DNA of 62,000 bases from Phoronis australis (taxonomy: Eukaryota > Phoronida > Phoronidae), in NCBI GenBank assembly GCA_002633005.1, contig NMRA01000021.1, positions 1,457,392 through 1,519,391 on the forward strand. The letters are read 5' to 3'. A model generated the notes under the pieces. That model searched no databases. It was not told where the DNA came from and worked only from the letters and a program-made list of their open reading frames with translations. The position numbers were made by a program, and so were the translations under genes. This document shows positions 50,227 to 60,742 of this stretch, piece by piece; positions within the stretch are counted from its first letter, which is position 1, and the number at the start of each line of letters is the position of its first letter.

Positions 50227-53200
50227 ATGACAGTCATGGAGACCAACCAGTACTCGGAGACGACGAGAGTTTATCACACGAATTACGTGCGTAACTCTCG
50301 AGCGATCACCGTACTATGGGGAGTTCTCACGATCTGCTTCGCCATTATCAACATAGTCATCTTTATACAGCCCCACTGGATCGGAGACTCGCCGTCGTCG
50401 CCCGGAGCCGGTTACTTCGGCCTCTATGAGTATTGTCTTCTGGAAAACAGCCTACAATGTCGGGGAAGATTCGACGATTTCTCAACTATTCTCTCGCCTC
50501 CGTTCACCGCGGCAAGTTTCTTCATCGGGTTCTCGGCTCTACTCGTTCTGGTCTGCATATTGTGTTTCCTGTTGTTCTTCTTCATGTCGACGAAGATTGT
50601 GCTGTTCGTGTGTGGTTGGATTCAATTTGTCTGCTGTGAGTATAACACGTTTGGTTAATATTTTGTAAATTTGGTGACGGTTTTCAACATCATCGTCTAA
50701 GGGTATATTTTGCCAACAGGTGTCGCATGCAATACACATTTCGGATACAGGCCGCGTCGATCTGCTGTTGGCAAGTTTTTACTTGCCTTCGTATATTGAA
50801 AATAAATGCATTTCGTCAGGACTTGAAAAGATTGCTGTCCGGATGATATTAGGCAACACCTTACTCTTGGATAGTATGAATTGCGTATGTGCGTGTTTAA
50901 ATTTTACAACACACCCATAAATATATTCACATTGAGGAAATGAATATGATTTCATGCACACCACGCAGAAATGAGTCTTCATGAGTGTCATACTGCTCAG
51001 ACCAGTGCAAAACGAGCTTCAGATAGCATCTCTGGTATGCTTAGGCCTACATGTATTCTATTTCTTGAAGACCAGTTATAATGCTGATGGTGCTAACGAC
51101 GATGATAATGGTGATGGGTATTGATAATAATGATGATGTTGGTAACGACGATGGGAATGGTGATGGGTATTGATAATAATAATGATGTTGGTAACGACGA
51201 TGGGAATGGTGGCTGATGACAACGGTCCGATGATGATGATGATAATGATATGTTGATGATGGCGATGTTGAGCAATTTGGGTTTGTCCTAAACGCCGTCG
51301 TAAATTCATTGCTGATCGAAAAACAGGCACGTGTGAACACCTAGGTTTGAAAACAACTGATGAATCATTACGTTTTTTCTTCTTTATTTGTACAGATGCA
51401 TGGCCATCGACCCAAAGTGCCGGTACAACAAACAAACAAACAAACAAACAAACAAACAAACAAACAAACAAACAAACAAACAAACAAACAAACGAGATTA
51501 TTGCGGGGTTATACACACTAGTCAACAATACACAAGCTGTTCCGATTTTTAGATGCGTGGTATACATATTTCACAACTGAGGCATCAGCATTACATAACA
51601 GTATATGAAACTTAAACTAAGACGGACTTGTCCAGAGACTCTTACTTAGCAACTTGGTTCTGATTTCGGAAAAAGCGTCACAAACTAACAAAAAGTGACA
51701 TTCATCCTCGACACAATTCCTCGAGCAATCTGTCTTGATATATCACAGTTATATGACGACCATTTCTACTGCCAGTCTGTGTTTTGTTCATCGAAAACGC
51801 ATAAAATTTTACACAAACACTCTTGGAAGATTATCAATTTCTAAAAAGTTTTCATGCTCAACCTTAAAAATTTTGTAATAGTTTAACTTAGAATTGGAAT
51901 CAAGGTCGGAATGCCAGCTTTGCAAAGCACAGTCCTTAACACGTTGTGTGAAAATATTTACAAACAACTCTTGACACGCGACTCCTTGGTTTACCCAAAC
52001 ATCATAGAAACCATACTTCGACAATAAATTGTGAACTGAGCTTGCCCAATTATACATATGTCTACCATTTTCATCTAGTCTGTACAAAATGTTGTAAGCG
52101 ACCCTTGGATAACGTTCCTGTGGCATATTCAAAAATATAACCAGTATTTAATACAGCTAAGAAAGTATCTCGTAAACATAGGGTATCCGCCACATTTATC
52201 CAATACTGCAGCTTTAGAGCAAGAACCGCCAAGTCCCAAGATTCATTTACAAAATTTTTAATGATTTTTTTCTAAACACTCGTATTCTTTAAAACCCCAA
52301 ATCTCAGCACCATAACACAATGTTGGGTACACCAGTTTATCAAATAATTGAAAGGCAAGTGACGGGGGCATGTCGCGACATCTGCGCTGTAATTTCAAAA
52401 CACGTGAGGCAGCTTTATTTGCTTGACAAGAGAGAGAGTTTTTGTCGCTTTCGACCACGGCAATTTAGGTGTGATAAAAACACCAAAATATTTATAATGA
52501 GATACAGCNCTCAACTTGCTAATTGTTAAACCATTTCTCATAATGTCTTAAAGGACCTCCATTTCTAAGTACAATTACTTTGGTTTTCTTTAAATTCACA
52601 GCCATACCTCATGAGTCACAATAATCATTGAGACAATTCAACATAAGTTGCAAGTTAGACGCTATTAGAGAGCACAAAACCATGTCATCTGCGTATAATA
52701 GTGAATTAATATTTGTAGCATGCTCATCTAAGTAGATGCTATTTATGTCACAAAGTGAATTGAGTTTTTCTAAAAAACTCATTGAGGTACAAAACAAATA
52801 GCAGAGGGTTTATCATACAGCCTTGACGAGTACCAATAGTGCAATTAAATATGTCTGTTTAACTCATGATCTCAACTTGCTATACATTGATCGCAGAATT
52901 GATTACATGAAAATTAATTTGCATAAGTATATGAAAAGGTAAAACATGTGGCACTCGATCAAAAGCCTTTGCAAAGTCAATAAATGCACAACAGAATCTG
53001 TCACCCTTCTTGCTTATGTGTTTCTGACATATCGCATACAAAGAAAATATATGATCCACAGTCGCGTAACCCTTGCGGAACCCTGCCTGCGTTTTCGAAG
53101 ACGTGCAAACCACTTTTGTTGATGATTCATGATTAGAATATTCAACGAGGTATCGTAGTGTAATGCAGGCACCGTGTTATTTACACAATGCCATATGTAT

Positions 53201-55245
53201 TACATATTACAGTAATATCTATTGTTGAACTATCTACGGTGGTTTAATACACATAGATATGGCTTGGAAATAGGACATGACCTCATTGAAGCTTGTTCGG
53301 TCAATGTAATTCTTAATTGGTAACAAAATTATAAAACTGCAAATTCAATTGGTGCGGTAGTTGAGCTGACATTTCTTAAGGTGATGTACGGTGTAGGACT
53401 CTAGAAAATTATTTCGAAGCATCATTTATAAACGTTGCCGGGCTGATCGGATTCATATGAAACTTTCAGATATTATGCTTTATACATTGTACTTCGAAAC
53501 TCTATTCAGGAATTGTTTTTAAAGTCCTCCACTTTGGCATGAGGGACTGTTAAAAACCGATTTTTATGACTTTCATAGAAAAACTCCAAACTTTCATGAA
53601 GCCAAAACGTAATGATATTTTTTGAGGTCTGATTTTGAAATTTACATCAAATAAAGGTTGATCATGTTATTTTGTTGTCATTGCACCTCTCTTTTTCTAA
53701 ATGTTATTAAAAATACATAACTATGTAACCCAATTAATGACTGATTGCTCAAAAGTCAAAAATCAAATGCTTGCTGCATTTACTTTCAGAAGACACACAT
53801 GCGCACACGCACGCACGCACACACAGTTATTGAGTTAAAATCTATAGTTTTGTAGACATTTGAAAAAATGCGCAGTCTTATCAGTAAGGTCCTACACAAC
53901 CTAAAAGCGCCGCCTTACGGGCCTATCGTGAAATCGTTTTACATTTTTGATTACCTGGGTGCATCTCTATACATGTATGTTTTAAAAAGCCACGCACCCT
54001 AATTACAAAGGTAATTTGCATTTAAAGCAACCTTTCTGTACTCCGTGGGCACGTTTCCAAGGAACTGGCTGAAGTTTCTTTCTGGCTTAAGTCTCAAGAT
54101 TTGTCTCAACTTCCAAACTTTGAAACTCTCACATCCTGTAAGTTATTCAAAATGGAGACAAAACTTAAGTCAAACTTACGATCTCTTTCTTGAAATGGAC
54201 TTGAGAGAAATTTAAGATTTTTCTTAGTTAAGTCAGTTTTCTTGGAACGGCCCCTTGATTACAAAAATTATCGTTTTAGGGCAAAAGCTTCATAATATTA
54301 CTCAACGTCCTTGCTTTTGCATTGTGTGGTATTTTTACATTGGTTTAGATGGAGGCACAATACATAGAACAGTTACCCAAATAAGCCCCCGTTTTGGTTA
54401 CTTTATATTCCAGCATGCAATGTTCGTAGATCAATAAACACAATGACAATTGCTTTTGATTGATTAGGTGATTGATTACAAGCGGTCATAAATCCACGTG
54501 CCATCACAAAAGCTAAGTTTTGATTCAAGCCACTCACCGTAATGGGAGTGGTCTTATATTGTTCCTTATCCACTTTAGAAGTAATTTCAGGTCTATGATT
54601 TTTGAAGGAAGGCAGCATACCATTAAGTAGAAGATTTTAATTTCATACTTTTTATGCAAAAATGCTTGGAATGGACAGAAATTGCGATATTACTGCTAGA
54701 TGTGTTTTGTTTGTTTGGTGCCGAAATAGCAAATGTTCATGTTGAAAGTAGCAGTTTTCTAATTTTTCACAATTTAGTCTTTCTTAGAAGTGTCGAAGGA
54801 CACATTAACACTGGCGCAAACTCAGTATTTTTTATTGTCTATCTGGTGCATCACTTCATGTCTTGTGCCTGTCCGTCGTTATGTGATTAGATATGTCATT
54901 ATATTCCGGGGTAACTTAGTGGAAAACAGCGCCATCTAGCGACGAAGGCCACACCCCTTTCAAATAGATAAATGCAAATTGACATTTACCCTTTCATCGC
55001 TCTTGTCGCAGGTCTCTGTATGTTCCTGGGTTGCGTTATATACCCTGCTGGGTGGGACAACTTGACCGTGAGGAAGGTGTGTGGTACAGAAAGCAAGTAC
55101 ATGCTGGGGGAGTGTCAGATCCGTTGGACCTACATTTTGGCCATGATCGGTATCTTCGACATCGTCGCCTTGACGATACTCTGTTTCGTGTTGGCTAGTC
55201 GCCAGGCCAAGCTCCTTCCGGAAGCATATCCTTTGCCAGAAAAAT
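50227..55245 (+). CDS. LHFPL tetraspan protein (LHFPL3/4/5-like), exons 1-2
   Basis: Four-pass membrane protein of the LHFPL family, in the claudin-like superfamily; vertebrate members act as auxiliary subunits, for example in hair-cell transduction and GABA-A receptor clustering. Exon 1 is 50227-50635 and exon 2 is 55012-55245, joined in phase 1. Membrane segments lie at about residues 26-47, 95-119, 123-147 and 177-199. The first extracellular loop has Trp51, GLYEYC (65-70) and Cys78, equivalent to the claudin W-GLW-C-C pattern. Exon 2 carries IYPAGWDN, VRKVCG, LGECQIRWTYILA and FVLASRQAKLLP, typical of the family. About 214 residues are read; vertebrate members are about 219-247, so a short last exon is probably unrecognised after the strong donor at 55246 (gtaagt). 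Read-through would instead stop after seven more residues. ATG 50236 is a possible alternative start. The paralogue cannot be assigned. Confidence 0.9.
51088..51260. repeat. GATGAT-rich minisatellite (about 49-bp units)
   Basis: ggtgatgggtattgataata ... ggtaacgacgatgggaat occurs twice, followed by a degenerate GAT tract. It lies in the LHFPL intron. Confidence 0.85.
51427..51493. repeat. (CAAA)n microsatellite
   Basis: About 16 uninterrupted CAAA/AACA units. The NKQT/VCLF peptide frames through it are artefacts. Confidence 0.97.
51620..53113 (-). mobile_element. Decayed non-LTR retrotransposon (LINE), reverse transcriptase to 3' end
   Basis: Reading along the minus strand: QAGFRKGYATVDHIFSLYAI and CAFIDFAKAFDRVPH (RT motifs, 53113-52880), LLYADDMVLCS (catalytic YADD, 52797-52609), LVYPTLCYGAEIWGF (52458-52258), the SWHSDLDSNSKLNYYKIFK segment (52132-51809), and CVEDECHFLLVCDAFSEIR (about 51725-51669), a C-terminal Cys/His cluster typical of Jockey/CR1-like LINEs. 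Frameshifts and stops separate the blocks, and an N lies at 52509. The 5' part (endonuclease, ORF1) is absent, consistent with 5' truncation. It is inserted antisense in the LHFPL intron and is inactive. Confidence 0.85.
53380..53901 (+). mobile_element. TTAA-flanked MITE family, copy E (522 bp)
   Basis: TTAA at 53376-53379 and a decayed TAAA at 53902-53905. It starts ggtgatgtacggtgtaggac and ends ggtcctacacaacc. Shared internal blocks: catatgaaactttcagatat, ttgtttttaaagtcctccac, ggtcctac near the end. It contains a CGCA/CA microsatellite at about 53797-53824. It lies in the LHFPL intron. Confidence 0.8.
54047..54254. mobile_element. Foldback element, about 208 bp
   Basis: The left part gcacgtttccaaggaactgg ... 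ggcttaagtctcaag is inverted relative to the right part gacttgagagaaatttaag ... gtcagttttcttggaacggc. The arms are imperfect and no coding content is present. It lies in the LHFPL intron. Confidence 0.5.
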
Positions 55246-55324
55246 GTAAGTATAGCGTCAGAGAACGGTAAGCCAACTGAGGAGATGTTACTTGCTTTGA
55301 AAATTTTCTACTCAGGATACACGA

Positions 55325-55461
55325 ATTGGAATTTGAAATAAAACTTACTAGAATTAGCGACCTATTAGCCAGAAAAATATGAAGTTCGCCAGCGAAGCTG
55401 AAATCCGTGAGAGACCGACGCAACGTTGCTAACTCAGGTAAGTTTTATTTCAAATTCCAAT
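55325..55461. repeat. Hairpin-forming inverted repeat after LHFPL exon 2
   Basis: attggaatttgaaataaaac followed by ttac (55325-55348) is the exact reverse complement of 55438-55461, and pairing continues imperfectly inward for about 18 more bases. The loop is about 55 bases. Confidence 0.85.
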
Positions 55462-55769
55462 ATTAGATTCAAATTTTATCTGTGTTTTCTCAACTGGATG
55501 CCTAAAAAATTTCACGCTTTTATAAATTCTGAAGTTTGACAAAACACTTTCATGGTTGTGTCAAAAACTGCCTTTCACACGTCTTTGGTGGCATTTTTTC
55601 ATTCTACATGAGACAATGATACTCCTAAACTTTAGACAGAGCAAGGGTGGGCTTACCCAGTTGTATTTCCATTTCCTGTGTGCCCTGTCACACACGGCTC
55701 GTTTTCAGAACGTCTGTACATGTTGATGAAAGAGACTTGAGGCGGGAACATTTGGTCAAAACATTACTC

Positions 55770-55879
55770 GAATGTGACACCATGGTCCACGGGTTTCTTA
55801 CGCGGCACAAAAACTGAATCGGGACTTACAGGCTTTGTGCAATCTACGTAAGAAGCCCGTGAACGGTGGTGTCACATTC
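55770..55879. repeat. 33-bp inverted repeat with 44-base loop
   Basis: gaatgtgacaccatggtcca ... cttacg (55770-55802) pairs with 55847-55879 with only a few mismatches. Confidence 0.85.
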
Positions 55880-56147
55880 CAGGCATGTTTCTGGTCAAAG
55901 TTGGTCGTTTCCACCGGTTGCTATCGAGGTTAAGATAGATACAGTCGTTTTGAGAACGATTGGGTGTGACAAAGCCGTAACTGCACGTCTCCATTTCTGT
56001 TGTCAGGTGCTTGACATATGTGTGTTGTGAATCTTGTACCTAACAGCAGACCTCCACTTTTCTAGCTACCAGACTTTAACAGAGGCCCAGGATAACGAGT
56101 TTCGATGGTGTCAACTTGCATTTCGCTAACGAGAGTTAAGGCGAATA

Positions 56148-56466
56148 TAAACCCGCCGTATGCCGAGGAAACTATATTTTGATTTGGACCACTTGCCGCT
56201 ATAAAATTGGTCTCGGCGTCTTTCTCATTCAAATGAGAAGGGATTTTAGCTTTGCAAGGAACTGACAGTTCGTCATCCTTCGAGACCATAATCGGTGAAT
56301 AAAATGACACCCCGTGGCAAGTCTTGTCTCAAGCAAAGGCGAAGTGTCAGTTCTTTCCAAGCCTGGAAATCACGCCTATTTTGAGTAAGGCACAATTTGA
56401 GATCAATTTTATTTCGCTAAATGGTCTAAATTAAAAACTGTTTATTGTGGCGTAAGGCGGGTTTGT
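56148..56466. mobile_element. TA-flanked MITE, copy 3 (about 320 bp)
   Basis: The left end taaacccgccgtatgcc and right end ggcgtaaggcgggtttg are inverted, with TA at each outer edge. Inside, ttttgatttggaccacttgc and atggtctaaattaaaaac are inverted partners, as in the copies at 12631 and 21456. Confidence 0.7.
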
Positions 56467-56848
56467 ACCCGCTGTATGTGATCTACCTACGGACGAAAAC
56501 CTTTCTGTGCAGAACTGCGCTTTCATAAACTGACGTTGATGTTCTTTGTGATAAATAATTCATAGTAATCCTATTTTAAGTTTCTTAATCACAAAGGAAA
56601 GACCCAGCTTTGAACCATGTTTCATTAAGTAAACCTTTGGAGTAGTTGACGATCTGTTTGCGCCTACGTTGACAACTCGGTTTGCTGAAAATATCTTTCA
56701 AAGACAACAGCTTGAAAAATGACAGCAGTTTGCACAATGGCAATGACGGGCATCATTTTTTTGGATTCAGACATTGCAATGTTTGTGAAAGCAGGTACTG
56801 TCGTAAGCCCATATCTGGTGGAAGTTGCTGGTCTTCAAAAGACTTTAA

Positions 56849-57305
56849 GGTTACATAGGACCCAAGAAAATGTCCAAAATTAGCTAACTTGGGAACATCG
56901 TATCTCAGTTAGTTTTATATGAAAGTTTCGGACAGCATGCTTGCACTGTTCCTCAAAACACTGTTCGGACTTGTTTTTAAAGTGTTGCTTTTGCACGAGG
57001 GCTATCAATACATGAACTTTATGAAACTAAATCAAAAAAGTTGCATTACACTGAAACATCGTCTTTGAGATTTTATCGTGAATATTTAATCAAATGAAAT
57101 TTAGCCATGCTGTTGATACCGTTGTTCTGATATGAATATGCCTGTGTTTTTGCTCAACTTTAGACAGATGGTCACGTGACCCAATGAACAGTAGATTAAT
57201 GTGAAGTCAAAAATCTAATTTTACTAGCTTTCTTCATTCAGAAATTTTGTAGTTTTGTTGATGTTTGACTAAGTCACTGACTTGTCGATGAGGTCCTACT
57301 TAACC
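56849..57305 (+). mobile_element. TTAA-flanked MITE family, copy F (457 bp, best preserved ends)
   Basis: A perfect TTAA lies on both sides (56845-56848 and 57306-57309). The terminal inverted repeats are ggttacataggacc at the left and ggtcctacttaacc at the right. Internal blocks match the other copies: catcgtatctcag, ttgtttttaaagtgttgc, gagggctatca. No transposase. Confidence 0.85.
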
Positions 57306-59062
57306 TTAATGCTAAGTTTCAACCGGCACCAGGGTCGTAGGGACGAGTAGGGACGCGTAGGGTGGAGAGGACGTGCAGCCCTATACATTCAACATCAGAG
57401 TCATGGATATTTTTCATCAGCGGATTTTGATGCTTTCAATGGCTTTTACAAAGTCGGGTATCTCTATAATCTATATTATATACCTTGCCACGAGAAAACG
57501 TGTGGCGTTACGTTGATATAAAGACCAGACAAGGCGCAATGCATACATTTCTTTTTCCTATATATAAATATAACATGGCATGTATGATGCACTGATGTTA
57601 AGACCACGTGACGGAACTGGGAATATACCCAGAGTCTGCGTTCCCTTTGTGTCTTCAAAAATTAAGAGGAAAATGTCACCCGCGTGCCCACTCGACTTCA
57701 CGTCTGCCTACGGCCCAGGCTGCATGTCGTTATAACAAGAAATGATGTACATGACATGAAAATATCTCGAAGACTAACTCGATGTTTGCACGTGTGGTGT
57801 TCTAATGTTCTGACATTGACGTTGTTTAACTCTTGTGCGTTGTTTACATCAGTGTCAAGTGTTGAGCAATTTGGACATAGAGGCGTGTTCTATGATTCTT
57901 CAGTCGCTAAGTGCAGTCTATACAAAACAGCACCAATGATGTGACGAAGTTGATTTAGAGAATGTTTGCAACTCAAAAGAGGCAATAGACCCTCTCTGTC
58001 TTCTGTAATGATGTCGGAAGTCGCTTATGAAGACCTGCAAAAGGTTTTATATGTATACGTCCGACATTGCAGTGTGTTACTGACGCTTTTTAACCGCTTT
58101 CTACCCCAGCTCGCCGCCCTAGTTACTCTGGCAGCTACGTGTACAAAGTAGGCAATCTTCGCTTTAGAGGTAAAGATGACGTGCTGTGGTGATCTTTCTG
58201 AAGCTCCCTGTATGGCACTAAGAGCCGCCGTGGAAAACCGCCGATTTAAATGTTTCTCCTGGAAGCTATCCACATTTTTCAGGAGAAAACACTTGAATTT
58301 GCTTTTCATACTGGCATGGGAAAATCCCTTGAGCCGCACAGCTTGTGTATAGCACTTCATTTAATTTTAAGCTACGGAAGGATCACTCGCGTCTGTGCAT
58401 GTTTTTATCACCAGTATTTGCTTGCTTTTTTATTTGAGCGTGATTTTGTACTTCATTTTACATTTCTTTCATGGTTTAAAGCAACAGCATATTATGTTTA
58501 ACAAAAACGTGTCCAATGGAGTAATGTCCTGGTCAGAATGAGGCCTAAACGATAAGACCGTCCTGCTTTTATCAACCTATTTTCACTCCTTGGAGATAAG
58601 TGCAATGTGTGCAAAGTGGATACATATAATTTTAATCTTTTCATCGTCAGGGTGCGCTTATTTTTGATGAGAAGTATATCGTTTTTACAGTTTTTCTCGA
58701 TTTCATGTGTGCCCACGTTCTACATTTTATACAGATATATGGATCTTGCTAATGATCACGTTTGCGTTCAAACTGTACATTCTTGGACGGGATACATTTT
58801 TTTAACAATTTATTGTAAAATATTTTTCTGAACTACGTAGCTATTTCTTAGCCCGGTGCTGTTTCAGCGCTGCTAGGTTGAACTCGGGATATTTGGTAAA
58901 GGAGATATTTTAGTGAGTCAGACTACAGGGGGATCTGGCTGTAGGGTTTCTTGTCCGAAAAAAATTCTGGAGTTGAATTAAAACTCGAGGCCTGTTGCAA
59001 CAAGTGCGGACGCTGCATTTTCACCAGCATAGCGGCAGCACTGTTCGGAGAATCCGGGCGTG

Positions 59063-59203
59063 CGTTCAGTAGACGCTAGGACCTACGCTAGGACCTAGCC
59101 AAAAGCTAGTCAAGGTCACGTGCTCTTATTTAAAATACACGGCAATATCTCGCGTAATCTCGCAAAGTCTTGCTTTTAAGCTAGGTCCTAGCGTTACTGA
59201 ACG
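59063..59203. repeat. Short palindromic MITE-like element
   Basis: The left arm cgttcagtagacgctaggac ... gacctagc is inverted relative to ctaggtcctagcgttactga plus acg (59181-59203). The block cgctaggaccta is present twice in the left arm. Confidence 0.65.
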
Positions 59204-60481
59204 GGAGGCGGGTTGTAGAAACATGACTTGTCCAACTTCCGGTGTTGCAAAATCGCTTTTGTGAATAGGCCTTTTAGCGTGTAGACAACCGAAATAACGA
59301 ACACAGCGGGGAGGAAATCACGTGACAACTATTGAAGTTTCGGAGTGGCTGTTAGTCGTTTTTTTACTGTTTGATAGGAGACAAACAGTAAATTCTCCAT
59401 GAGAGTGTCTGTTCATACATGTTAGTCGACTGTCCTAAATAATACCAATAGGAAAGTTAAATAATATCACTTTGTATAAAGGGACAGTGATAAACTTCAT
59501 TATTAAAACGACTGAGTTTAGCAACTGTTGTCTGAAGAGTCAGTATAATCGTTTTCTAATAAACTGGACAACAATGAAATTCGAGAGACTATGGCAAACA
59601 AAATTACGACTAAATATCAATTCATTTGCGTCAAGAGTCCATCTCTACTATGGCTAAATCGCGGCAAAATCTCAACAAGTGTTGTTCCGTTCACATTTTT
59701 AAATCGCGACAACTTACTGCCTAAGTACATTTCACAGTCGCGTCACATTCAAACCCGACAGCAGTTGCTGACTCAAAAGTTAGACTTGATTGACAAATAA
59801 GTCTGGAAAGATGTTTATCCAAATTTGGCAAAGTTCTGTCGACGTCTGTCTTGTTTATTTTGAAAACTACTGTAGAAAAATGTCGTCAAAATTCAACATT
59901 GGTTAATATTGCTCAAGCTTAGTCAATATTGTCCAAAACACATGGTGCTGTAGTTAGACGTTTTGTTTGAGTAGTGTCGCGTGGTTTCTATCCGTTGTTC
60001 CAGCATAAGCCTTCTCCTTTCAGATAGAAACGTGCTTTATATCTTCTTCTTGTAAATATGTTTTGTTAACTTTGTTTCACTAACCGTGTGATTTCTTTTC
60101 AATAAACATACTATTTCTTTCTCTGTATTTTCATATATTTGCCGTTGTTGGTTTCTACTGACAATTATCTCAAGAAATACGCTTGTTAACCTTACTGCCG
60201 GGGGTAGGTTCTCAGTGTAACCCGCATGACATGTAATTGTGCTGCGATTAATTGGACGCTCTGCTATCAGGCATCACTAAACAAAATCTCTCAGATCATG
60301 AGTCGAGTAATACTCAGAACTAATGTCGCTAGAATACCAATTATATGTGGCAGTCTTCGGATTCAACTCAAAAGAAATCTCCAACGTTGCAAAAACAACT
60401 TTTTTCAATAGACTTCGACTGCGCGGACATGTATTACGTCACGTCTGGGAGTGGCTGTGAAAGTTGCGACCAAGGTCGGTC

Positions 60482-60742
60482 TGTGAAAAGTGACTTACTA
60501 AAGACTTATTTAAGTCAGAAATTTGGTCTAACACTCCAAACAACTGATTCAGAAAAATGAGATCTAACCTGAGCGAAAATACAAAGTATTTGATTGACAC
60601 ATTAATTGCTAGGTAAAGTTCTGACAATTGTTAGTAGGTTTTGACGCGCTCATAATTACTAGGATAAATTGTGAATTGAGAGCGTAAGACCAAATTTCTG
60701 TCATTTAAGACTTAAAACTCTTACATGTAAGTCACTTTCATA
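60482..60742. mobile_element. Inverted-repeat element, about 260 bp
   Basis: tgtgaaaagtgacttac ... taagtcagaaatttggtcta (60482-60530) is inverted relative to taagaccaaatttctgtcat ... taagtcactttca (60684-60740), with small differences. No coding content. Confidence 0.6.

Noticed and set aside
50426-50668. Alternative-frame ORFs within LHFPL exon 1
   Set aside because: Shadows of the LHFPL reading frame, which alone shows membrane segments and family motifs.
51076-51580. ORFs with poly-VCLF, NKQT or His-rich runs
   Set aside because: Translations of CAAA and GAT microsatellites.
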